Assembly: GCA_025153775.1 (NCBI GenBank)
Contig: JAOALC010000003.1
Coordinates: 587,777 to 651,776 of the forward strand
Reading direction: 5' to 3'
Source of the DNA: SAR92 clade bacterium H231
Lineage (GTDB): Bacteria > Pseudomonadota > Gammaproteobacteria > Pseudomonadales > Porticoccaceae
Length of the DNA stretch: 64,000 nucleotides
A program made the translations under genes and the position numbers. The notes under the pieces are model-generated. The model saw only the letters and a list, made by a program, of their open reading frames with translations. It ran no database searches and was not told where the DNA came from. This document shows positions 6,996 to 14,137 of the stretch, in pieces; position 1 is the first letter of the stretch, and each line of letters starts with the position of its first letter.

Positions 6996-9182
6996 CTAGT
7001 TACTGATCTGGAAGTCGAAGCAGTAATCTCCGGCGTCGTCGGTTTCATCTATATTGTTCCAATCATTAAACACCAGTACATGGGTACCGGTGGTCTCAAA
7101 ATTCAGACTGGCATTTTCTGAGCCTATCACACCGGACTCAGCCACATGAAGCTGGATGCCTGACTGATATATATAGAAATCTGGATCAGAGGCAGTGGCT
7201 CCACCCACCTCAGTGGCGCTAAAGTTATAGGTACCAGCTGCTGGTATCTGAAACTCAACAAAAGACTGGGTGCCCAGTTTATTGTAGTAGCCCGCATCAT
7301 CCACAGAACAGAGTTGAATGGCACTGCCACCCACATTGGCAACCTTGTAGACAGGCAGTGCCGATGCTATATCGCCATCATTGGTCTCGTTTAGGCCATT
7401 GGGGCCAGTCCCAGAAATGGTTTGACCTGATAGCAATGAAACCAACTGGTCTGCGGCACTGGGTTCAAGGGTCTTTAAATGATCGGTAAAAGAGAAGATG
7501 CTGGTAAAGTAGGTGCCGGCGCTGTAGACGCTGTCGGTCAATGTATTGTAAATGGGTCCCAAGCCCAGGGACAGCGAGTCTGCGCCGTCATCGCCGCTGT
7601 CATAGATATCGTATAGCACCGACTGCACCGATCCCTCGTTAAACCAACCGGTCCCCGTATAGGTATTTCGCTCAACACTGAATTCGAAGCCATTGCCCTG
7701 ATCTAGCCCGGAGCTATCGCGGTAAAAGGGGTCGTCCGTGATCATGGCTGATAGCGCATTACCCCATCCCTCGCCAAAGGCGACGCGCATATCCAATTGC
7801 TCAGAGAGGCTGTGGCCGCCGCCAATAGAATCCGCTCGCGATAGCTGGTCTTCAAAATAATGACCCCATTCATGAATCACCACATGACGATCGTATTCAT
7901 CGCTATCGGTATCTGCCGCACCCAGAATATAGATCTTGCCGCCGAAGTAAAAAGAGGTGCCTATATCTCCGTCGGTTAGATTGCCATCGGCGGGGTTATT
8001 TTTCTCGCTCCAGCGAACCTCTAGCGCTGGGAAATCAAGATTGGAGTCTACGGCCGCGAATTTTTGCAATGTGTCATACAGTGCATCCAAAATGGCAAAA
8101 GGCGCTGCAGTGCGGCTGGATGAGTAGCTGCTGCCATCCCAGCCGGAGGGCATATTGAAGTTGATGTTGCTGTCTGTAGAGCCGGCGTTAAAAAGGTCGC
8201 CCTGCACAGCGTAAAGCGCATTGGATAGGGTATTGTCAGTGACCTTGACATCCCAGGTAACACCTGTGGTTTGCAATAGCTTGGCCAATACTCTCACTCG
8301 CATAGAAGTGTTGGAGTCAACCCTGAGGTCATAACGACCCTGGCTATCTGTGAGAGTAGACAGCAGTACATTGCTCGACTCATCTACGGCCTCCACCACA
8401 AGGCCTCTCGCTGGGGCCTGTTGGATATTAGAGTAATCCAGACCAATCCGCGAAGCTGCAAAGGGCACCAGATCGAAGGTAATAATGCCACTCACAGACA
8501 CTTTCTCATCGCTGACATTGATGGTCACAGAATCCGTGGCTGTGGCGCCCTGGTTATCGGCCACGGTTAAACTAAATTCCAGCAAACCGCCAATATCCGG
8601 CGTAGTAAAAGTTGCTGTCGCAGTATCAGCGTCGGTCAAGCTAACGGTTTCACCAGAGGTTTGTGCCCAGCTATAGCTTGCAATAGAGCCGTCGCTGTCA
8701 GTTGCGGTGCCGTTGAGAATGACTTGACTGGAAATAGCCACAGTCTGATTGACTCCAGCATCTGCTGTTGGCGAATTATTGGCGGGCAGACTAACGCTTA
8801 CAGAGACTGAGTCGGTGGCTTCTGCACCATCGTTGTCAGTCACTCTCAGCTCAAATTCTAGCCTGGTCTCCACAGCTGGGGCAGTGAAGGAGGTACTGGC
8901 AGTGTCATCCGAGCCTAAGGTCACCGTCTCTCCACTGGTCTGAGTCCAGAGATAGGAAGCTATAGAGCCATCAGAGTCACTACCAGAGCCACTGAGATTG
9001 ACCTCTTCTGATGCCAACACCTGCTGATCCGCCCCCGCATTGGCTGAGGGAGCAGAGTTGGCCGGTGGTGCGGTTGGCACCGGATTAAAGGTATTGCCGC
9101 CACCGCCACCACCTCCGCCACAGGCGGTTAAAACCAAGCTGAAGATAAGGGGTAGCAGTCGATAGTCTGAGAAATTTTTCAT
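6996..9182 (-). CDS. PKD-repeat lipoprotein with HEXXH zinc metalloprotease domain
   Basis: The 728-residue protein begins with a lipoprotein signal ending L-T-A-C (C21), followed by eight consecutive glycines. Two PKD/K319-like repeats cover about 37-131 and 133-226; each has an A-D-A-G-x-(N/D)-Q start, D-S-D-G-S-I-A-S-Y and a V-T-D-N/V-A-D-N strand. A carboxypeptidase-regulatory-like domain lies at about 230-310. The catalytic motif H437-E-W-G-H441 lies in V-V-I-H-E-W-G-H-Y-F-E, and a PPC-like beta domain ends the protein. This architecture fits a surface or secreted zinc peptidase. A small lipoprotein gene follows after 18 bp. The target protein is unknown. Confidence 0.8.
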   Translation of the reverse strand: MKNFSDYRLLPLIFSLVLTACGGGGGGGGNTFNPVPTAPPANSAPSANAGADQQVLASEEVNLSGSGSDSDGSIASYLWTQTSGETVTLGSDDTASTSFTAPAVETRLEFELRVTDNDGAEATDSVSVSVSLPANNSPTADAGVNQTVAISSQVILNGTATDSDGSIASYSWAQTSGETVSLTDADTATATFTTPDIGGLLEFSLTVADNQGATATDSVTINVSDEKVSVSGIITFDLVPFAASRIGLDYSNIQQAPARGLVVEAVDESSNVLLSTLTDSQGRYDLRVDSNTSMRVRVLAKLLQTTGVTWDVKVTDNTLSNALYAVQGDLFNAGSTDSNINFNMPSGWDGSSYSSSRTAAPFAILDALYDTLQKFAAVDSNLDFPALEVRWSEKNNPADGNLTDGDIGTSFYFGGKIYILGAADTDSDEYDRHVVIHEWGHYFEDQLSRADSIGGGHSLSEQLDMRVAFGEGWGNALSAMITDDPFYRDSSGLDQGNGFEFSVERNTYTGTGWFNEGSVQSVLYDIYDSGDDGADSLSLGLGPIYNTLTDSVYSAGTYFTSIFSFTDHLKTLEPSAADQLVSLLSGQTISGTGPNGLNETNDGDIASALPVYKVANVGGSAIQLCSVDDAGYYNKLGTQSFVEFQIPAAGTYNFSATEVGGATASDPDFYIYQSGIQLHVAESGVIGSENASLNFETTGTHVLVFNDWNNIDETDDAGDYCFDFQISN

Positions 9183-9375
9183 AATATTTTTATAATTAAA
9201 ATTTGAGCCCTGCTAAGGGTACGAGAATCTCTAGTTTCTAGACTATACAGGCGCGGATTGATTTGTGCACTAGGGTGGTTTTGGGATGGTTTGTGAACCT
9301 CTTTTCGGTTCAAGTCCCGGTTGGAATTCAAAGGGATAGATGGCCTGTGCAGCCGACTTTGTTTCGAAGTATAAA

Positions 9376-9462
9376 TGGTGCCCAGGAGAGGACTTGAACC
9401 TCCACCCCCTTGCGAGGACCAGCACCTGAAGCTGGCGTGTCTACCAATTTCACCACCTGGGC
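9376..9462 (-). tRNA. tRNA-Leu(CAG)
   Basis: On the minus strand the 87-nt sequence starts GCCCAGG and ends CCTGGGC-A-CCA, giving a perfect 7-bp acceptor stem with an encoded CCA. The anticodon arm is CCAGC-TTCAGGT-GCTGG, so the anticodon is CAG, reading CUG leucine codons. A long variable arm and a GGTTCAAGTCC-type T arm fit class II tRNA-Leu. I see no integrase gene beside it. Confidence 0.97.
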
Positions 9463-9511
9463 ATTTCTTGGATTTACTGAGTTGCGAGTTGCTCTGCGAA
9501 ACAGGGAGCGC

Positions 9512-9540
9512 ACTATAGGTACAGCTGGGTTTATTGTCAA
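9512..9540 (-). promoter_or_regulatory. Sigma70 promoter for tRNA-Leu
   Basis: On the minus strand TTGACA (9535-9540) and TATAGT (9512-9517) are separated by exactly 17 bp. A GC-rich GCGCTCCC discriminator follows, typical of stringently controlled stable-RNA promoters. It lies about 50 bp upstream of the tRNA 5' end. Confidence 0.85.
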
Positions 9541-9729
9541 TTACATGGCATCAAAATAACGTTTTTGTGACCTGATCTAGCCCTTGAGAGAAAATTTTTG
9601 CCAGTATTATCTGGTCATAGGTGTGTTTGTCGAAGTAACTCAGTGGGAGCAATCAGCAGTTGAGTAACCAGTAGTGGCATTGGGATGTTATGACAACCTG
9701 TAACTAAACTACGGATAAGGATATTACTT

Positions 9730-10050
9730 ATGGGAATTCTACTGAAACGAATAGTTTTAATTTTTACTACAGCTGTCGCTTTTTCAACCATTGTCCTGGC
9801 GGTGGCCGAACCTGCGGATGAAACGCGTTCGCTGGCGATTACGGCGGATTACCAGCCGGTGAATGTCAACAAAGCCTCTGCGGCTCGAATTGCTGCTGCA
9901 ATGAAGGGGGTGGGATTAAAAACCGCCAAAGCTATTGTGGCCTATCGCAAGGCTAATGGACCATTTAAGACCATCAATGAATTGACTGAGGTGAAGGGCA
10001 TTGGCGTCGCCACTCTGCGTAAAAATGAGCGTGTAATTGCGCTCGAATAA
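9730..10050 (+). CDS. ComEA-like secreted helix-hairpin-helix DNA-binding protein
   Basis: This 106-residue protein has an N-terminal signal peptide (hydrophobic residues about 7-25, likely cleaved near A-V-A-E). A ComEA-type domain of about 62 residues follows. It opens with V-N-V-N-K-A-S-A and carries two helix-hairpin-helix motifs, G-V-G-L-K-T-A-K-A-I and V-K-G-I-G-V-A-T-L. ComEA binds double-stranded DNA in the periplasm and ratchets it through the competence pore. Stand-alone short proteins of this kind are common in gammaproteobacteria and are not always tied to competence. ATG 9730 follows AAGGATATTACTT. The gene is monocistronic, closed by the terminator at 10076-10107. Confidence 0.85.
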   Translation: MGILLKRIVLIFTTAVAFSTIVLAVAEPADETRSLAITADYQPVNVNKASAARIAAAMKGVGLKTAKAIVAYRKANGPFKTINELTEVKGIGVATLRKNERVIALE

Positions 10051-10075
10051 TATAAACTTAGTGCTTACAGCGCTG

Positions 10076-10107
10076 AAAAACCGGTTGCCTGTGCATCCGG
10101 TTTTTTT
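10076..10107 (+). terminator. Intrinsic terminator after the ComEA-like gene
   Basis: AAAAACCGG, a 12-nt loop region and CCGGTTTTTTT form a 9-bp stem that runs into seven T residues, starting 26 bp after the stop codon. Confidence 0.85.
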
Positions 10108-10151
10108 ATGGACCAGCAATTATCCAAATAACAGCAAGCAGTGATATCTCT

Positions 10152-11921
10152 ATGAGCTTAGATGCAATTATCACCCTAGGTATTTTGATGGCTTTTTTAG
10201 CCACCGCGCTCAGTGGTCGGCTGGCGGTCGATTTTGCGCTTGCAGCGGCGATGACGGCGCTTATGTTGTTTGGAGTGCTGTTGCCCGAGGAGGCTTTGCA
10301 GGGGTTTTCCAACCCGGCTATCTACATTATTGCCTGTTTTTATATAGTGTCTGCAGCACTCAAAGAGAGTGGTGCGCTGCACTGGTTGATTATGAAATGG
10401 CTGGGCCGCAGTGCAAAGCCTGGCAGGGCGCTGCCCAGGGTTATGTTACCCGTGGCATTTATCAGTTCGATTATTAGCAATACGCCTGTGGTGGCTATTT
10501 TTATACCGCTGCTGCAAGACTGGGCTAAGCGCCATGATGTGTCGGTCTCCAAGTTTCTAATTCCTTTGAGTTATGCCTCTATTCTGGGGGGCACCTGCAC
10601 CTTAATTGGCACTAGCACCAATATTCTGGTGGTGGGCATGCTGCAGGGCACGGCTGAGGCTGAGAGCCTGCATCTGTTTAGTCCCGCGCTGATAGGTGTA
10701 CCGCTTATTTTTATTGGGCTGGCCTATTTTGTATTTATAGGCCATCGCCTATTACCCTCGCGAATGGGTGTGGCGGAATCTGGAGCTGAGGCCAGAGAAT
10801 ACGCAGTTGGTATGCGTGTTGTGCCAGGTGGGGCTCTGTCTGGTGTCAGTATCGCCGATGCGGGGCTGCGCCATTTACAGCATAGTTTTCTATCCGAAAT
10901 TCAGTCTGAGGGGCATATTATCCCAGCGGTAGGGCCCGAGGAGATTCTCAGTGATAACGACGTACTGATATTTGTGGGTCAACCAGAGGCAGTTACTGAG
11001 TTGCGACAGTTTCCTGGCCTTGCTGCTGCGGAGGGCGAAGTTTTTAAGCTGGATGCACCCTACAGTTCAAGAGCACTGTTTGAGGCGGTGGTGGCACCTG
11101 TATCCAATATGGTAGGTAGATCGATCAAAGCCTCGGGATTTCGCACTCAGTTTGGGGCAGCTATTTTGTCGGTGTCGCGCAATGGCCAGAGAATTAATCA
11201 AAAGGTGGGTAGCATTGTGCTGCGCGCCGGTGACACCCTATTGCTGGAGGCGGCGCGGGGCTTTGTTAGCCGCCACCGCTACAGCCGCGATTTCCTGCTC
11301 CTGAGTCGCCTGGATGATGTGACTATTCCCAATTTCGATAAGGCACCCACTGCTCTGATGTTGCTGGGGCTGTTTATCCTGGCTGTGGTAACCGGGCTTG
11401 TGCCTCTGGTTGTGGCCTCTCTGCTGCTTGTAGCTGCACTGGCTTTTAGTCGCTGTATCTCATTGGAGTTTGCCCAGCGCAGTATTGATATGCGGGTGTT
11501 GCTGGCTATTGGCGCATCACTATCCCTGGGACTAGCTATTCAGAAGACTGGGCTGGCGGATATTGCCGCTTTGGGCATTATATCCATGGCGGGCGAGAAT
11601 CCGTTTATCAGTCTAGTCTTACTCTATTTGGCCACTGTATTGGCGACGGAGCTTATTACCAACAACGCTGCGGCTGTTCTGATGTTCCCCCTGGCTCAGG
11701 TATTGAGCACGCAACTGGATGTCAGCCTGTTACCCTTTGTAATGACTATCATGTTTGGTGCCTCGGCCAGTTTTCTGACGCCCGTTGGCTATCAGACTAA
11801 CCTGATGGTGCAGGGCCCGGGGGGTTATCGTTTCAGTGACTTTTTTAAGGTCGGGATACTGCTGAGTATTTTGGTGGGAGTCACTGTTGTCAGTACTGTG
11901 CCGCTGGTCTGGCAATTTTAG
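10152..11921 (+). CDS. SLC13/DASS-family permease with two TrkA-C (RCK_C) domains
   Basis: The 589-residue protein has an N-terminal set of about five or six hydrophobic helices with the family motif S-N-T-P-V-V-A-I-F-I-P and G-T-S-T-N-I. A cytosolic insert contains two TrkA-C-like domains at about 213-290 and 299-377, ending D-V-L-I-F-V-G and D-T-L-L-L-E-A. The C-terminal helices carry the second motif, T-N-N-A-A-A-V-L-M-F-P and V-G-Y-Q-T-N. Proteins of this build are annotated as sodium-coupled sulfate or carboxylate transporters of the inner membrane. The substrate cannot be read here. ATG 10152 has only a weak ribosome site. It stands alone between the comEA-like gene and manB. Confidence 0.85.
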   Translation: MSLDAIITLGILMAFLATALSGRLAVDFALAAAMTALMLFGVLLPEEALQGFSNPAIYIIACFYIVSAALKESGALHWLIMKWLGRSAKPGRALPRVMLPVAFISSIISNTPVVAIFIPLLQDWAKRHDVSVSKFLIPLSYASILGGTCTLIGTSTNILVVGMLQGTAEAESLHLFSPALIGVPLIFIGLAYFVFIGHRLLPSRMGVAESGAEAREYAVGMRVVPGGALSGVSIADAGLRHLQHSFLSEIQSEGHIIPAVGPEEILSDNDVLIFVGQPEAVTELRQFPGLAAAEGEVFKLDAPYSSRALFEAVVAPVSNMVGRSIKASGFRTQFGAAILSVSRNGQRINQKVGSIVLRAGDTLLLEAARGFVSRHRYSRDFLLLSRLDDVTIPNFDKAPTALMLLGLFILAVVTGLVPLVVASLLLVAALAFSRCISLEFAQRSIDMRVLLAIGASLSLGLAIQKTGLADIAALGIISMAGENPFISLVLLYLATVLATELITNNAAAVLMFPLAQVLSTQLDVSLLPFVMTIMFGASASFLTPVGYQTNLMVQGPGGYRFSDFFKVGILLSILVGVTVVSTVPLVWQF

Positions 11922-12040
11922 CTAGATATGCGCGACAGAATTCAATTCTAGGCTCATGTTGCTGTTATTTACCCTCGCCAAGTATGAGATAATATGCGAT
12001 TACATATAATTTTAATTACCCACCAGGAGCTGTTGCACCA

Positions 12041-13414
12041 ATGACCAAACTCACCTGTTTTAAGGCCTATGATATCCGCGGACAACTGGGGACTGAGTTA
12101 GATGAAGATATTGCCTATCGTATTGGCCGAGCCTATGGGGAGTTTTTACAGCCTAAAAATGTGGTCTTAGGTGGCGATATCCGCCTGAGCAGTGAGGCGC
12201 TAAAGATGGCGCTGAGCAAGGGTATCAGGGATGCTGGCGCCAATGTTATTGACATAGGTATGGTGGGTACTGAGGAGGTTTACTTTGCTACCTCCCATCT
12301 CAATGCTGATGGAGGCATTGAAGTAACCGCCAGCCATAATCCCATTGACTATAACGGCATGAAACCTATACGCGAGGGCTCTAGACCCATTAGCTCGGAC
12401 ACCGGGCTTTTGGATATCCAAAAACTTGCCGAGGCTAATAATTTTGCGGCTGTGGATCAACAGAATCGCGGTGGCTATGCCAAGCAGTCGATTCTTGATG
12501 ACTATCTGGATCATCTGTTTGGTTATGTAGACCTGGCCAATATTTCACCGATTAAATTGGTAATGAATGCGGGTAATGGTGCCGCTGGGCACGTGGTAGA
12601 TGCGCTGGTAGAGAGATTTCAGCATTTAAATGTGCCCATAGAGATCGTTGCCATTAACAATGAGCCCGATGGCACCTTCCCCAACGGTATCCCCAATCCT
12701 ATTCTCCATGAAAATCGCGCGCCCACCATTGAGGCGGTTCTGGAGCATGGGGCTGATATGGGCATAGCCTGGGATGGCGATTTTGATCGCTGTTTTCTGG
12801 TGGATGAGTTGGGTAACTTTATCGAAGGCTACTACATTGTCGGCCTGTTGGCAGAGGCCTTTTTACTCAAGAACCCCGGCGCTAAAATAGTCCATGACCC
12901 GCGTCTAACCTGGAATACAGTGGATGTGGTCGAACAGGGCGGCGGTGAGGCTATTCTGTCTAAAACCGGTCATGCTTTTATTAAGGAGCGCATGCGTTTA
13001 GAAGATGCTGTGTATGGGGGTGAAATGAGTGCTCACCATTACTTTAGAGACTTTTTCTACTGCGATAGCGGCATGATTCCCTGGCTGCTGGTGATGGAGT
13101 TGGTAAGCAGCAGTGGCAAGCCGCTCTCACAGCTGGTTGAGGCTATGGTTGAAGCCTATCCCTCCCCAGGAGAAATCAACCGCAAAATCGCTGACCCGGG
13201 TGCCGCCATTGAAAGAGTGCGCCAACATTATGAGTCAGAGTCTATACTGATAGATACTACTGACGGTATCTCTATGGAGTTTGCCGACTGGCGTTTTAAC
13301 CTTCGTATGAGCAATACAGAGCCAGTAGTGAGATTAAATTTGGAAACCAGGGGCGACAAAAAGCTGTTGGCTGAGCGTCAGTCAGAGCTGCTTTCATTGA
13401 TGGAATCTGTATAA
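12041..13414 (+). CDS. manB: Phosphomannomutase/phosphoglucomutase
   Basis: The 457-residue protein matches CpsG/ManB phosphohexomutases in length and motifs. The phosphoserine is S98 in T-A-S-H-N-P, the Mg loop is D245-[13 protein letters not shown] sits in the sugar-binding loop, and R-M-S-N-T-E-P binds phosphate at the C-terminus. It converts mannose-6-phosphate to mannose-1-phosphate in the cytoplasm, feeding GDP-mannose made by ManC (33008-34399) and then GDP-fucose via Gmd and Fcl. ATG 12041 is preceded by CCAGGAGCTGTTGCACCA, which contains AGGAG. The next gene, rfaH, begins 46 bp downstream and may be cotranscribed. Confidence 0.93.
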   Translation: MTKLTCFKAYDIRGQLGTELDEDIAYRIGRAYGEFLQPKNVVLGGDIRLSSEALKMALSKGIRDAGANVIDIGMVGTEEVYFATSHLNADGGIEVTASHNPIDYNGMKPIREGSRPISSDTGLLDIQKLAEANNFAAVDQQNRGGYAKQSILDDYLDHLFGYVDLANISPIKLVMNAGNGAAGHVVDALVERFQHLNVPIEIVAINNEPDGTFPNGIPNPILHENRAPTIEAVLEHGADMGIAWDGDFDRCFLVDELGNFIEGYYIVGLLAEAFLLKNPGAKIVHDPRLTWNTVDVVEQGGGEAILSKTGHAFIKERMRLEDAVYGGEMSAHHYFRDFFYCDSGMIPWLLVMELVSSSGKPLSQLVEAMVEAYPSPGEINRKIADPGAAIERVRQHYESESILIDTTDGISMEFADWRFNLRMSNTEPVVRLNLETRGDKKLLAERQSELLSLMESV

Positions 13415-13460
13415 TTTCGCTCTGCGACAGACGCCTCCTAATTTTACAGGATACTAACTT

Positions 13461-13976
13461 ATGGATAGATGGTTTTTACTTCAGACCAAATCGCGACAGG
13501 AAAGTCGCGCTGTTGAAAATTTAGAAAGGCAGGGGATTGATTCGTTTTGTCCGCGCATCAATATAGAGAAAATATTGCGGGGGCGGCGTGTCGTGGTAGA
13601 TGAGGCCCTATTTCCCGGTTATCTGTTTGTCAGCTTTAATCAACAATCTGTCTCAGCTACCTCGGTGCGCTCCACCAGAGGGGTAAGCAATTTTGTTTCC
13701 TGTGCCGGGGCCCCGGTATTGGTGCCCCTTGAGCTGATAGAGAGTTTGAAGCAGCGAGAGGCAGAGCAAAGTAAAATGGCTGAAATTGCCGGTGCGCTCA
13801 AGGCCGGTGACAGCTTGGAGATACTCGAGGGCCCATTCAGGGGTCTCAATGCGGTTTTTTCTCAGCCTGATGGCGATAGTCGAGCCATTGTGTTGATTAA
13901 CCTACTCAATCAAAAGGTCAAGGCGGTGTTGTCATTTACCAGCCTCCAGAAGTTAGACTCTGTGCCCGCAGCATAG
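13461..13976 (+). CDS. rfaH: RfaH-type transcription antiterminator
   Basis: The 171-residue NusG-superfamily protein has an NGN domain (W-F-L-L-Q-T-K-S-R-Q-E, E-N-L-E-R-Q-G, L-F-P-G-Y-L-F-V-S-F) and a C-terminal KOW region (G-D-S-L-E-I-L-E-G-P-F-R-G). The opening and length match RfaH rather than housekeeping NusG. RfaH is recruited to RNA polymerase paused at an ops element and suppresses termination in long polysaccharide operons. A strong ops match lies at 31460-31472, upstream of the variable gene cluster. ATG 13461 follows ACAGGATACTAACTT. Placement at the head of the EPS locus supports specific control of it. Confidence 0.92.
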   Translation: MDRWFLLQTKSRQESRAVENLERQGIDSFCPRINIEKILRGRRVVVDEALFPGYLFVSFNQQSVSATSVRSTRGVSNFVSCAGAPVLVPLELIESLKQREAEQSKMAEIAGALKAGDSLEILEGPFRGLNAVFSQPDGDSRAIVLINLLNQKVKAVLSFTSLQKLDSVPAA

Positions 13977-14058
13977 CGACCCAGACAAAAGCAAAAATAC
14001 TCTCAGTTTAAGCCACAGATAAAACCACGTAGCTGGTTTTAGGTGCTAAAGTATATCT

Positions 14059-14076
14059 AAAGTTTAGCTAAACTTT
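14059..14076. promoter_or_regulatory. Perfect 18-bp palindrome upstream of the first SLBB export gene
   Basis: AAAGTTTAGCTAAACTTT is identical to its reverse complement and lies 61 bp before the start at 14138. Its size and symmetry fit a dimeric repressor or activator site. A separate inverted repeat, AAAACCA-(6)-TGGTTTT, lies at 14021-14040. I saw no second copy of the 18-mer. The regulator is unknown; the MarR-type protein at 31490 is one candidate. Confidence 0.5.
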
Positions 14077-14137
14077 GGCGAAAGTATTGAAGCGCGCCCC
14101 GTCTATGGACGATGGGGCTAATGACAAGGAGCCGTAA

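Noticed and set aside
9285..9330. GGTTCAAGTCCC motif resembling a tRNA T arm downstream of tRNA-Leu
   Set aside because: The flanking stem pairs poorly (a C-C mismatch and G-T pairs) and there is no acceptor or anticodon arm, so it is not a tRNA gene and too weak to call an att remnant.
14024..14036. GTAGC near the first SLBB gene as an ops site
   Set aside because: Only about 6 of 13 bases match and the GCGG part of the hairpin is missing.
14021..14040. AAAACCA-(6)-TGGTTTT hairpin as a terminator for manB-rfaH
   Set aside because: The T residues are part of the stem and are followed by AGGTGC, so there is no free U tract; at most a weak pause.
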